64,000 nucleotides of DNA from JAEXNA01 sp037189585. Its GTDB lineage: Bacteria; Vulcanimicrobiota; Xenobia; Xenobiales; JADMJV01. Shown piece by piece: positions 8,314 through 16,981 of this stretch (its first letter is position 1; each line of letters opens with the position of its first letter). The stretch is taken from the NCBI GenBank assembly GCA_037189585.1, contig JBBCJA010000024.1, positions 21,527 through 85,526 of the forward strand, read 5' to 3'. Both the position numbers and the translations under genes were made by a program. The notes below the pieces were generated by a model. It did not search any database. It was not told the origin of the DNA and worked only from the letters and a program-made list of their open reading frames with translations.

Positions 8314-8889
8314 TTATTCGAAGAATCTAGCCAGTGGACAAGGCGTCCCCGGGACTTTGAGCGGTTGCACGGACTGTTCGGGTTCTAGGATCTGGCAATC
8401 GGAGTATACAAAAGGCTCCGAAACACCGGATGAGAGACCTGGTTGGCGATAGACTTCCACTCGTTGGTGAACCACGTCAACGATCCAGTATTCGGGGATT
8501 CCGGCCTTAGCATAGAGCGAAGCTTTCTCGTTGCGGTCAAAGGTGAGGGAGGAGTTGGAGACCTCGATCACCAGGTCCGCCATGGTGGGGTTTTTTCCCT
8601 TAACAACGGTGCCGCGGGCGATCAGCGCGAAGTCGGGTTGTGGAACACTAGTCGTGGCCAAGTCTAAAGGTAATTGCACGGCGACATCATGAGTCTCTCC
8701 ATAGAGACGGACCAGGAACATCGTCCCACGGCGAATCGGCTCGCTATGTTCGGGATTGGGAGGCGCCATCAGGACGAGTTCTCCTTCGATCAGCTCCATT
8801 CGCTCGTCCGGCGTGAAGAATCCAGTATCATAGAGACGATAGTACTCATCGCTGGTCCAGCGCTTCACGATGGCATTACTGATGAGCAT
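8314..8889 (-). CDS. Uma2 family (DUF820) PD-(D/E)XK nuclease-like protein
   Basis: 191 aa, the same length as the paralogue at 11655. The fold is marked by MELIEGELVLMAPP, the acidic PQPDFALI, ADLVIEVSNSSL and the Lys of EKASLYAKAGIPEYWIVD, which together are the restriction-endonuclease-like core. Uma2 proteins are greatly expanded in Cyanobacteria and related phyla; their substrate is unknown. The start MLISNAIVKRW at 8889 is chosen over the longer frame (to 8943) because the paralogue begins identically (MLITNAV). The tail KVPGTPCPLARFFE recurs in the paralogue and in the remnant at 13204. Divergent from the MerR gene. Confidence 0.9.
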   Translation of the reverse strand: MLISNAIVKRWTSDEYYRLYDTGFFTPDERMELIEGELVLMAPPNPEHSEPIRRGTMFLVRLYGETHDVAVQLPLDLATTSVPQPDFALIARGTVVKGKNPTMADLVIEVSNSSLTFDRNEKASLYAKAGIPEYWIVDVVHQRVEVYRQPGLSSGVSEPFVYSDCQILEPEQSVQPLKVPGTPCPLARFFE

Positions 8890-8948
8890 CTTAGGATATT
8901 TCGATGAGCCACCGCGAAGTCCTCGAACTCCAACAGGGGCCAAAGACT

Positions 8949-8985
8949 CAGTGTGTTTGACACTGTACTTATCAAAGAGTATCTT
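8949..8985 (+). promoter_or_regulatory. MerR-VIT/VWA promoter with dyad over the -35 box
   Basis: TTGACA at 8957-8962, a 17-nt spacer and TATCTT at 8980-8985. A CAGTGT/ACACTG dyad (8949-8954 and 8960-8965) overlaps the -35 box. The predicted start of transcription coincides with the ATG at 8992, so the message may be leaderless. The spacer is 17 nt, not the 19-20 nt of promoters activated by MerR proteins, which argues for repression. Confidence 0.65.
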
Positions 8986-8991
8986 CTCTCT

Positions 8992-9558
8992 ATGTCAGAT
9001 CAGAAATGGACGGTGGAGGAGTTGGTGGAGTTGAGCTCCCGGCTGCTTCCCGAAGACGGCGGTTCGCGCCGGGTAAGATGGAATCCGAATCCGCGGTTGG
9101 TCCGCTATTACACGACGCTGGGTCTTTTGGATCGTCCCTCGGGGGTACGGGGGCAAGTGGTGCATTACGGGCCTCGCCACCTCTTGCAGCTTTTGACCGT
9201 TAAGGTGCTGCAGGCCGAAGGATACCCTCTGCAAGAGATCCAGGAAAAGATCTACAAAAAGTCCGACGAGAGCCTCCAGGAGCTCTCGGGGCTTCCAGCC
9301 GACTGGTTGGAGAACGTCCTGGCCGACATGCCTGCCAAGCCCGAGCCGGATCGCTCCGTTTTCTGGCAGCAGCGAGAAGCCCCTCCAGAACCTAGCCCTC
9401 AGCCGACTTCGGAGCTCCCCCTGCAGGGGATCGAGCTTGCCACCGGGATGACGCTTTTCTTGGATCGACGCATCTACCCTAACGTCGATCTCAAAAGATT
9501 GAGAGAGGCGTCGCTGGGTTTACTGGAAGCGCTGGAAGGCCAACCTACCCGCCGATGA
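8992..9558 (+). CDS. MerR-family transcriptional regulator
   Basis: 188 aa. The N-terminal winged helix is MerR-like: WTVEELVELSS, then RLVRYYTTLGLLDRPSG, YGPRHLLQLLTVKVLQAEGYPLQEIQEKI. The C-terminal half is proline-rich and ends in a short conserved-looking module (LATGMTLFLDRRIYPNVDLKRLREA), not a cysteine metal site, so the effector is not a typical MerR metal. The ATG at 8992 lies right at the predicted transcription start. The stop overlaps the following VIT/VWA gene by 4 nt, so regulator and target are co-expressed. This MerR + VIT/VWA pairing recurs in bacterial genomes, but the signal it senses is not established here. Confidence 0.85.
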   Translation: MSDQKWTVEELVELSSRLLPEDGGSRRVRWNPNPRLVRYYTTLGLLDRPSGVRGQVVHYGPRHLLQLLTVKVLQAEGYPLQEIQEKIYKKSDESLQELSGLPADWLENVLADMPAKPEPDRSVFWQQREAPPEPSPQPTSELPLQGIELATGMTLFLDRRIYPNVDLKRLREASLGLLEALEGQPTRR

Positions 9559-11564
9559 GTCAGGCCGCGACCGCGGAGCTCCCGCTTCTTGTCGCGGTGG
9601 AGCTCAAAGGCCGCATTACCGGCCTGCTGAGTCACCTCACCTTGAGGCAAACCTTTCATAACCCTCACAAGGTCCCGCTGGAGCTAACTCACATCTTCCC
9701 GCTTCCCCCCAGGGCGGCGGTCGTCTCCTGCCGCCTCAAAACCGGGAAGAGATATCTCTCCGGCCAGCTGATGGAGCGCCGTCAAGCCCGCCAGAGCTTC
9801 CAGGCCCACGCGACGAGAGGGAAAACCGTTTGCACCTTAGAGCAGGACCGCCCCGACCTCTACACACTTCGGGTCGGACCGATCGCTCCTGGAGGGCATC
9901 TGGAGGTTGAGCTGGCTCTCGACCTGATCCTGGCCACCGAACGCGAAGAGGTCGTTCTCTCCTTTCCGCTGACAGCGGGGCGTCGCTACGTCCCCGGGCG
10001 CCCCAGCCACGGAACCTCCGCGGGGATGGGAACGGGAGTCGACACCGACATCGTGGCCGACGCCAGTCGACTTAACCCTCCGGTCCTCCGGCCTGGAGAC
10101 AGCGAAGATAGCGAGTTCCACCTGGACCTTTCCATCGACTCCGCAAATCATGACCTAAGACAAGTCGAGTGCCATACCCACCGCCTCAAGATCTCGCGAC
10201 GTCAGGGCATTCTCCGGGTCAAAAATGAGAGTGACCAGCCGGCCCGAGATTTCGTGCTGCGCCTGGGAATGAGAGCCGAGAACCGCCTGGCAGTCGATCC
10301 GAACGACGCGACCTTCCACTTCACCCCCTTCTGGGCCGAAGATGAAAGCCAACGGCGACCGCTGGTCATTCTCTTGGACCGTTCCTATGCGATGAAGGGG
10401 CAGCCCCTGGCCGACGCTCTCGAGATCGCCCACCGCTTGATCGATAGTCTTGAGCCGGAGCAGTCTTTCGGGCTTCTCAGCTTCGCGAACTCTCCTTTCC
10501 ACTTCCGCTCTGGACTGGTTCCGGCGATCCCCGAGCTCAAGCTCGCCGCCCATCAATATCTCCAGGAACTCATGGCCCAGCCGGGTGGTGAGCTCTGTCA
10601 GGGTCTAGCGGCGGTGGAAGTGTTGTTGGCCGGAAAAAGTGAGCCTTGTGACCTGGTTCTACTGACCTCGGCCCAGTTTGGAGATCACGACCGGCTCATC
10701 TCCTGGGCGGGCCACCAGGAAGGCCTTCGCCTCCACTGCGTGGCGGTGGGTCCGGTCGTCAACAGCGGCCTTCTTGACAGGCTGTGCTGCCTGACGGGAG
10801 GAAGTTCACACCGACTCGAGCATCCCGAGAGGCTCGATTCCACCTACCAGGACCTTCTGGAAACGCTAACCGCGGCCAGACTGAGCGATCTCTGTCTGAT
10901 CGGACAACCTCTGCTCTCAGCCAGTCCCGAGCACTGGGAAGTCTCTTCTGGGCGCGGTGGAAGTTTTCATGGCCGATTCACCGAGCCGCCCACGGAGCCG
11001 CTGGAGATGATCGGCACTCTTCCTGACGGCGGCGAGTCCTCCGAAGTTATCACACCCCTGGAGTTCACCCACCCGGCCATCCCAGCAAGTTGGGCCAGGG
11101 CGCGCCTTTTGGACCTCGAGGATCGCTGGGCCGGCCTTCCGGTGGGAACGGTGGACCTCACCGTCGGAGGGGATAGACCGGCATCCGAAGCGGCCACCCA
11201 CCTTCGCCGGGAGGCCGAACGCGGCAAAGCCTGGTTGGAACGAGTGCAAGATTTCTGGCGGCGCAAGGGTTGGCTCTTCCCTCCTAGCGACCAGGGAGAG
11301 CCGGCACTCCCCCTGGTCAAGGCGATGGAAGAGAGCTCCTGCATGGCTTACGGACCGAGCCAGGTCATGCCGGGGGAGAGTCCGCTCGAGAGCTTGGAAG
11401 AGCAGGCCAGAGAGCTCTTATCACTGGAATCTTCGATCCGCGAGCTTTCCATCGAACGCGGCGTTCTCTGCCGCTTCACCGCCTACGTGGTGACCACCGG
11501 ATCAAAGGTGAAGGAGACCGCCCACCGAGTGGTTGTCCCAGTACCCCGCATCGAGGAACGCTAA
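9555..11564 (+). CDS. VIT and von Willebrand factor A domain protein
   Basis: 669 aa. Residues 10-130 form a VIT domain (LLVAVELKGRITGLLSHLTLRQTF, FPLPPRAAVVSCRLKTG, LYTLRVGPIAPGG). Residues 265-430 form a VWA domain, with a MIDAS-like LLDRSYAMKG at about Asp275; its third position is Ala instead of Ser, so metal binding may be weakened. The C-terminal third is a mixed alpha/beta region plus helices ending in RFTAYVVT, the usual conserved tail of VIT-VWA proteins. No signal peptide, so cytoplasmic. Translationally coupled to the MerR gene and followed by a strong hairpin terminator. The role is probably a protein-assembly scaffold; the partner is unknown. Confidence 0.88.
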   Translation: MSQAATAELPLLVAVELKGRITGLLSHLTLRQTFHNPHKVPLELTHIFPLPPRAAVVSCRLKTGKRYLSGQLMERRQARQSFQAHATRGKTVCTLEQDRPDLYTLRVGPIAPGGHLEVELALDLILATEREEVVLSFPLTAGRRYVPGRPSHGTSAGMGTGVDTDIVADASRLNPPVLRPGDSEDSEFHLDLSIDSANHDLRQVECHTHRLKISRRQGILRVKNESDQPARDFVLRLGMRAENRLAVDPNDATFHFTPFWAEDESQRRPLVILLDRSYAMKGQPLADALEIAHRLIDSLEPEQSFGLLSFANSPFHFRSGLVPAIPELKLAAHQYLQELMAQPGGELCQGLAAVEVLLAGKSEPCDLVLLTSAQFGDHDRLISWAGHQEGLRLHCVAVGPVVNSGLLDRLCCLTGGSSHRLEHPERLDSTYQDLLETLTAARLSDLCLIGQPLLSASPEHWEVSSGRGGSFHGRFTEPPTEPLEMIGTLPDGGESSEVITPLEFTHPAIPASWARARLLDLEDRWAGLPVGTVDLTVGGDRPASEAATHLRREAERGKAWLERVQDFWRRKGWLFPPSDQGEPALPLVKAMEESSCMAYGPSQVMPGESPLESLEEQARELLSLESSIRELSIERGVLCRFTAYVVTTGSKVKETAHRVVVPVPRIEER

Positions 11565-11576
11565 CAATCCCAATCG

Positions 11577-11607
11577 AGTAAAAGCCCAGTTTTACTGGGC
11601 TTTTACT
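11577..11607 (+). terminator. Hairpin terminator after the VIT/VWA gene
   Basis: A perfect 14-bp inverted repeat (11577-11590 and 11594-11607, arm AGTAAAAGCCCAGT) with a 3-nt loop begins 13 nt after the stop codon. The T-run lies inside the 3' arm, giving a bidirectional-type terminator. Confidence 0.8.
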
Positions 11608-11654
11608 TCACTCTTCCACGGGGGTTTGATGAGGCGGAGAGCGAAAAAAGACCC

Positions 11655-12230
11655 ATGCTTATCACCAACGCGGTGACGCGGAAATGGACAGTGGACGAGT
11701 ATCTCCGCCTAGCCGAGAACGGAGCTTTCGACAAAGGCCCGCGCGTGGAACTGGTCGAGGGTGAAATCGTCGTCATGTCACAGCCTGGGCCGTCCGAAAG
11801 CTACGCCATTCGTAAAGGTATACGGGCATTCTTCCAGCTCTACGAAGACAGTCACGAAGTCTCCGTACGATGCCCTCTAAGAATCAGTCAGATGTCGTTA
11901 CCCGAGCCAGACTTCACTCTGGTTCCCATCGGGGCCGCCAGCCCAACGGCCTACTTATCGAGAGCCGACCTGGTGGTCGAGGTGGCCTTCTCCTCCCTAG
12001 CCTACGACCTCGGCGAGAAGGCCGACCTGTACGCCAAGGCCGGTATCCCCGACTACTGGGTGGTCGACCTGGTCAATTCTCGCGTGGTCGTCCACAGGGA
12101 CCCAGGACCCCAACGCGGCAAAAGAGGCAAAGCCATCTATGGGAGCATCGAGAACCTCAGCCCCGGCGACAGCGTACAGCCCGTAACCGTACCGGGCCCT
12201 CCTTGTCCCCTGGCGAGCTTCTTCGGGTAA
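11655..12230 (+). CDS. Uma2 family (DUF820) PD-(D/E)XK nuclease-like protein
   Basis: 191 aa, the plus-strand paralogue of the gene at 8314. Core motifs are RVELVEGEIVVMSQP, LPEPDFTLVPIG, ADLVVEVAFSSLAYD and EKADLYAKAGIPDYWVVDLV. It is intact and probably folds as a restriction-endonuclease-like protein of unknown substrate. The tail VPGPPCPLASFFG is encoded by a stretch repeated almost base for base at 13207-13248, on the far side of the following hydrolase gene. Spacing to the hydrolase GTG is only 2 nt. Confidence 0.9.
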   Translation: MLITNAVTRKWTVDEYLRLAENGAFDKGPRVELVEGEIVVMSQPGPSESYAIRKGIRAFFQLYEDSHEVSVRCPLRISQMSLPEPDFTLVPIGAASPTAYLSRADLVVEVAFSSLAYDLGEKADLYAKAGIPDYWVVDLVNSRVVVHRDPGPQRGKRGKAIYGSIENLSPGDSVQPVTVPGPPCPLASFFG

Positions 12231-12232
12231 AC

Positions 12233-13207
12233 GTGGTCAGGATTCTCTTGGCGATGTTCCTCGCTTTCTCGGCCCCGTTGGCCGCTCAAACACGAACCGA
12301 GACTCCCAAGCTGCCTTCGGGCTACACCTCCTGGAGCATCACTCGCGAGGACTCCAGCACCCTGGTCTTCTATTCGAACTTCGCCCAACTGGACCCAGAG
12401 AAGCCGCTGGCCGTGTGGATGCAGGGCAGTGGCTATCATTCTCTCTTCCCCGAGCGTGAGGAGAACCTTCGCTTGGGTGTGATGGCCGTGGTCTCGGAAG
12501 CTCTCGGTTCGGACGTTCAGTTGTTGGCGGTGGAGAAACGAGGAGTCGTCCTAGGTGTCCTGGGCGGTGGAGGCGCTCTCGACGCGCCGCCGGAGTATCA
12601 CGAGTACGCCACCTTAGACGATCGAGCCGGTGACGTGGTCACCGTGCTCTCGGGATTCGAGCGTCAAACTGGACTACCCACCAGACTGCTCGCCATCGGC
12701 CACTCGGAAGGAGCCGATGTCGCGGCCAAAGTCGCCGCGGACTTTCCTAAAGTCAGCCATCTGGCTTTTCTGTCGGGAGGCGGAGCCAGCCAGCTGTTCG
12801 ATTTCATGATCGTCATTCGAAAGTCGGAGGCGAGCCCGCGCGACAAGGAGACTCAGGTCGAGGAGCTGTGGAGCCAGTGGAACGACATTCAGGCTCATCC
12901 GAGGAGTACGGAGAAAATGTTCCAGGGCCACGCCTACCGCCGCTGGTCAAGCTTCATGCGAGAAGCCCCCATCGACAATCTGCTGAAGACCGAGGCGAAG
13001 ATTCTGATCGTTCACGGCTCAGCCGACGAGTCGGTTCCCATCGAGAGCGCCGACCTCGGCGCGGTGGAGCTCAGTCGGGCCGGAAAGTCTTTCGAGTATC
13101 TTCGCTTGCCGGAAGCCGACCACAGCCTGCGAACGCCGGAGCAGATCCAACGTGGAGTTCCTCCCTTCGCCACTCTGGGAAGTGTTCTCCGTCGCTTCTT
13201 CCTGTGA
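12233..13207 (+). CDS. Secreted alpha/beta hydrolase
   Basis: 324 aa starting at GTG 12233 with a signal peptide (VVRILLAMFLAFSAPLAAQ). The alpha/beta-hydrolase triad is visible: nucleophile elbow IGHSEGAD (Ser about 158), HGSADESVP (Asp) and ADHSLR (His). Such enzymes are periplasmic esterases or peptidase-like hydrolases; the substrate cannot be read from the sequence. The gene sits exactly between an intact Uma2 gene and a duplicated Uma2 tail, suggesting it entered, or the tail was duplicated, by a repeat-mediated event. An open frame extends upstream to 11870 inside Uma2, but that part is a shadow. Confidence 0.85.
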   Translation: MVRILLAMFLAFSAPLAAQTRTETPKLPSGYTSWSITREDSSTLVFYSNFAQLDPEKPLAVWMQGSGYHSLFPEREENLRLGVMAVVSEALGSDVQLLAVEKRGVVLGVLGGGGALDAPPEYHEYATLDDRAGDVVTVLSGFERQTGLPTRLLAIGHSEGADVAAKVAADFPKVSHLAFLSGGGASQLFDFMIVIRKSEASPRDKETQVEELWSQWNDIQAHPRSTEKMFQGHAYRRWSSFMREAPIDNLLKTEAKILIVHGSADESVPIESADLGAVELSRAGKSFEYLRLPEADHSLRTPEQIQRGVPPFATLGSVLRRFFL

Positions 13208-13251
13208 AGGTGCCTGGCTCTCCTTGTCCCCTGGCGAGCTTCTTCGGCTAG
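13204..13251 (+). pseudogene. Uma2 C-terminal remnant
   Basis: The frame VKVPGSPCPLASFFG-stop repeats the last residues of the Uma2 protein at 11655, and the DNA of its final 30 bases is nearly identical. No Uma2 core precedes it; the rest is replaced by the hydrolase coding region, whose stop codon overlaps the fragment. Confidence 0.75.
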
Positions 13252-13292
13252 CCCGGGATTGACTTCACCGCCGGGCGAGGGAGAGGACAATC

Positions 13293-13607
13293 ATGGACTT
13301 TAACTTCGAAGAGATGCAGAAGAATCTTGTAGAGCAACACGAGCGCACCAAGAAGTACTGGGAATGGATCATCTCCGAGGGGCCCTGTCAGCCTCCTCTC
13401 GACAACATCCGAAGCGCGGTCGAGACTTTGATGAAAATGGAGAAAGAGGTCCTCGACGCCTTCGTCCAGGGTCGTCCCGATGTCGCCCAACAGGCGATCA
13501 GCGGTGCCCAGCGCATGGAGAATCGAGCCTACCACCTGATCAGCCACAACCTGCTCCAGCAGATTCTCAACAGCGTCAAAAACATCGAGACGCGCGGCGG
13601 GTCTTAA
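13293..13607 (+). CDS. Small helical hypothetical protein
   Basis: 104 aa, starting at ATG 13293 after GGGAGAGGA. It is entirely helical and charged (FEEMQKNLVEQHERTKKYWEWI, METLMKMEKEVLDAF-like segment, QISGAQRMENRAYHLI region). No signal peptide or membrane segment; probably a small cytoplasmic dimer. It precedes the S9 peptidase by 62 nt on the same strand. Not recognised. Confidence 0.75.
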   Translation: MDFNFEEMQKNLVEQHERTKKYWEWIISEGPCQPPLDNIRSAVETLMKMEKEVLDAFVQGRPDVAQQAISGAQRMENRAYHLISHNLLQQILNSVKNIETRGGS

Positions 13608-13669
13608 ACCGTACTCTCAAACTTTTCCGATGCGAGGGTACCCGCGCTCGGGCGGCAAACCCATCGCCC

Positions 13670-15910
13670 ATGAAAAGACTTCGCCGCCCGTTTCGACCTC
13701 TCGCACTCGCCCTTCTGGCCCAAGGCCTCTTCGCGATTCCCGCGATGGCGGAGCCGAGCGTGACTCTGGAAAAGATCATGGCCCACTCCCGTTGGATCGG
13801 CCAGTGGCCGGAGGAAGTTCGGTTTTCTCCCGCCGGAGGACGAATCTTGACCTTGCGCAAGAAAGATTCCCGAGGGCAAGAGGTCCTCGAGCTTGACCGC
13901 CAGGGAAAAATTCTCACCACCCACGACACCGGTAGCTTGCCTGGCGAGCTATCCCGAGGAAAGAACGGCGTTCTTTTCAGCTGGCACGGAGAGCTCTTCC
14001 TAGAATCGCCTCAACGCCAACGCTTGACTCAAACAAGCGAAAGAGAAAGCGTTCCCCGCTGGCTCGACGCCAACTCTTACACCTACCAGGTCGGCGATAA
14101 GGTCATGGTCGAAAATCGCGCGACCGGGGCTCACCGTGAGGTGGCGGAACTCGTCTTCGAGGACGACCCTAAGGCGGAGGAATCGAATTTTGTTCAAAAA
14201 CAACAGGAGCGACTCTTTCCCGTTCTCAAAGAGCGCCAGGAGACCGACAAGCGGGTCAAAGAGGCCGGCGGTATTCCGAAACTCTATCTGGGCGCGGGTC
14301 GAGAGCTCATCCGCGCGGAACTGACCACCGACGAACGCCAGCTTCTGCTTGTAACGGCTCCCGAGAACAAGGCCAAGCGTGACAAGATGCCCGACTACGT
14401 CACCGACGATGGGTACCTCACAACGAAGGACTTGAGGGTCAAGGTTGGAGACGATCCCGCCGCCAATCAGGAACTCACCCTGATCAACCTGGCCGACAAG
14501 AGTCGTCGCTCCCTCTCCTTGGAAGGTCTCCCCACCTGGAGAAAAGATCGCGCCATCCGTGTGGAGGAGGCCCGCTGGAGCGACAATCGCCTGGCTCTGA
14601 TGCTCTTGAGCCAGGACTTCGAGGATCGCTGGCTGGTGGTAGTGGACTTCGGCGCGGCGAAGCTCAACCTGATCGAGCATCTGCACGACCCGGCCTGGCA
14701 CTCCTGGGACCTCAACGAGTTTGGATGGACGCCCGACAGCAAAACATTCTGGTATCAGTCGGAAAAGACGGGATATGCCCACCTCTACCTATGGGATGGA
14801 GCGACCGCGAAGGCCTTAACTCAAGGGAATTTCGAGGTCACTTCCATCAAGCCGGCTCCCGATGGAAAGAGCTTCTACTTCCGGGCCAACCGACAGCGGC
14901 CGTCGCAATACGACATCTATCGCGTGGATCGTAGCGGCAAGCTCGAGCAGGTCACGAATCTCGGAGGCAACACGGGCTACGATCTCTCTCCCGACGGAAA
15001 GGAGATCGTCTTTCTTCACTCCACCATCGAGCATCCGCCGGAAGTCTATCTGCAAAGCACCACGCCGGGCGCCGTGGCTCGACAGTTGACCCGTTTCACA
15101 AGTCCGGAGTTCGAGGCGATCGACTGGACCGTCCCCACCATCGTGGCCGTCCCGTCGAGCCATCAGAGCCGCCCCATCACGGCCAAGCTGTACCTACCCA
15201 AAGGGGGAGCCCAGCCGGGAGGCCCGGCCGTGGTCTTTGTTCACGGGGCCGGGTACCTGCAGAACTCGGATGAAGCGTGGTCATACTACTATCGCGAGTT
15301 CATGTTCCATACGTTACTCAACCAGCTCGGTGTGACAGTGCTCGACATGGACTACCGAGCCTCCGCCGGATACGGACGAGAGTGGAGAACCGCCATCTAT
15401 CGCCAGATGGGAACTCCCGAGCTCGAGGACCTTCAAGACGGTGTGGCCTTCCTGGTGAAGGAGCATGGCGTGGCCCGGGATCGCGTGGGGGTCTACGGGG
15501 GCTCCTACGGCGGATTCATGACCTTGATGGCCATGTTCAAAGACCCGGAGCTTTTCGCGTGCGGTGCGGCGCTACGACCGGTCACCGACTGGGCTCAGTA
15601 CGAGCACGAATACACCGCTCGCATCCTCAACACTCCGAAAGAAGATCCTGAAAGCTATCTGCGCAGCTCTCCCATCGAGTTCGCCGAGGGACTCAAGCAC
15701 CCACTCCTGATCTGTCACGGAATGCTCGACGATAACGTGGTGGCCCAGGACACCGTCCGTCTAACTCAACGCTTGATCGCGTTGGAGAAAGAGAACTGGG
15801 AAACCGCGCTCTATCCGGTGGAGCCCCACGGCTTCATCGAGCCCAGCTCATGGCTCGACGAATACCGCCGTATCCTCAAGCTCTTCCGGACCCACCTGAA
15901 TCTGCCTTAG
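13670..15910 (+). CDS. Secreted prolyl oligopeptidase family (S9) peptidase
   Basis: 746 aa with a signal peptide (MKRLRRPFRPLALALLAQGLFAIPAMA). The N-terminal two thirds form a WD/DPP-IV-like propeller (WTPDSKTFWYQSEKTGYAHLYLWD, DGKSFYFRANR, SPDGKEIVFLHST). The C-terminal catalytic domain carries VYGGSYGGFM (Ser about 612), CHGMLDDNV (Asp about 688) and EPHGF (His 720). It cleaves short peptides in the periplasm, dipeptidyl-peptidase or acylaminoacyl-peptidase style. The longer open frame to 13364 overlaps the preceding gene and is not used. Convergent with the PilZ gene, overlapping its stop by 4 nt. Confidence 0.92.
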   Translation: MKRLRRPFRPLALALLAQGLFAIPAMAEPSVTLEKIMAHSRWIGQWPEEVRFSPAGGRILTLRKKDSRGQEVLELDRQGKILTTHDTGSLPGELSRGKNGVLFSWHGELFLESPQRQRLTQTSERESVPRWLDANSYTYQVGDKVMVENRATGAHREVAELVFEDDPKAEESNFVQKQQERLFPVLKERQETDKRVKEAGGIPKLYLGAGRELIRAELTTDERQLLLVTAPENKAKRDKMPDYVTDDGYLTTKDLRVKVGDDPAANQELTLINLADKSRRSLSLEGLPTWRKDRAIRVEEARWSDNRLALMLLSQDFEDRWLVVVDFGAAKLNLIEHLHDPAWHSWDLNEFGWTPDSKTFWYQSEKTGYAHLYLWDGATAKALTQGNFEVTSIKPAPDGKSFYFRANRQRPSQYDIYRVDRSGKLEQVTNLGGNTGYDLSPDGKEIVFLHSTIEHPPEVYLQSTTPGAVARQLTRFTSPEFEAIDWTVPTIVAVPSSHQSRPITAKLYLPKGGAQPGGPAVVFVHGAGYLQNSDEAWSYYYREFMFHTLLNQLGVTVLDMDYRASAGYGREWRTAIYRQMGTPELEDLQDGVAFLVKEHGVARDRVGVYGGSYGGFMTLMAMFKDPELFACGAALRPVTDWAQYEHEYTARILNTPKEDPESYLRSSPIEFAEGLKHPLLICHGMLDDNVVAQDTVRLTQRLIALEKENWETALYPVEPHGFIEPSSWLDEYRRILKLFRTHLNLP

Positions 15911-16800
15911 TCGAGTTCTCCGGCCCGGATTCCACGACAGATGATGTCGGGAGGAATGGACTCGATCTCGATGAGGACCTGGCCGTCCGGATCCAACAAT
16001 CGGGTGTGGGTGAATCCGTTCACCCCGGGCTGAGTGACGATGTTGCCCACCATCTGGGTAACCAGATCGGCGTGCAGAACCTTAGGTCGAGAGAATCTCA
16101 GCTCCATCACCTCGTCCTCGGTAATCAGCTTTAGAATAACGGCGTCGCCGTCGTCATAGCTCGAATGAAGGAAAGCGTGTTTACGCAGCATCGACTGATC
16201 GGGAACATCCGCTGGCGGTCCGTCATCGCCAGGGGGCTCGAAATCTCCGTAACGCTGTCCCAGAAAGGCTCGAAGGTCAGCCTGTCCCTCGTCTTCAATT
16301 CTTACAAACGCCACACCCGCTCGCCAAGGGCTGCTCAGTCGGCTCCAGCAAACCCTGGCCAGAGTGCGAACAGGAGCGAATCCCCCGTCGAGGTCAAGCT
16401 CCAGCTGCAACTCTTCACCGACTCGGACGGGGCCCGAGACTTGAAGTTGAGCTCCCTCCACGCTGAGATCTTCGGTCAACGCCATGTAGTCGGGAAGCTG
16501 TGGAGAGCGCACTCGAACACCCACGGGGAACCGAGGGTGTTTGCGAAGCCGAAGGCCTGGCGCGGTTCCTCCACCGGGATCGAGATCCCCACTGATGAGT
16601 TCGGCGAAATACAACCATGTCGATTCATCGACTCGGCGTCGCTGCTTGATCTCCACTTCCGCCTGCGACCCTGAACGGTCGCGCACAGCGACACCGTCTG
16701 GGGCATCGAGCACGCTGTGACATGCGAAAGCCAGGCTGTTCCCGTTACGATAGACGGGTTGGATGAGAACGGAATTGTCCCGAGAGAAAAACCCAAACAT
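15907..16800 (-). CDS. PilZ-domain c-di-GMP receptor protein
   Basis: 297 aa. An N-terminal YcgR-like beta domain (residues 8-75) is followed by a PilZ domain with both ligand motifs intact: RKHPR (Arg86-Arg90) and DLSVEG (Asp111-Gly116). Residues 205-297 add an unrecognised alpha/beta domain. It should bind cyclic di-GMP and act on motility or envelope functions, in keeping with flhA and fliA in the window. No signal peptide. Its 3' end overlaps the S9 gene by 4 nt on the opposite strand. Confidence 0.88.
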   Translation of the reverse strand: MFGFFSRDNSVLIQPVYRNGNSLAFACHSVLDAPDGVAVRDRSGSQAEVEIKQRRRVDESTWLYFAELISGDLDPGGGTAPGLRLRKHPRFPVGVRVRSPQLPDYMALTEDLSVEGAQLQVSGPVRVGEELQLELDLDGGFAPVRTLARVCWSRLSSPWRAGVAFVRIEDEGQADLRAFLGQRYGDFEPPGDDGPPADVPDQSMLRKHAFLHSSYDDGDAVILKLITEDEVMELRFSRPKVLHADLVTQMVGNIVTQPGVNGFTHTRLLDPDGQVLIEIESIPPDIICRGIRAGELD

Positions 16801-16981
16801 GTAGACCTCCAGCGAAACTAAGCCAAGTCTAGAGTATCCTCTGAGCCGCTTTGCGGCTTCCCCATCCCAGGTAGCATGACCCCATACCGGCGCTTCCCAT
16901 GACGGATGTTATCCTGACGAGATCCCACATCCCTCAACCGGAAAAAATCCACGAAGAAAGTGGGATCTCAACTCTAAAAAC

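Noticed and set aside
12868..13251. 127-aa frame ending in SPCPLASFFG
   Set aside because: Only the last 16 codons are meaningful (the Uma2 tail remnant). The rest is the out-of-frame reading of the hydrolase gene.
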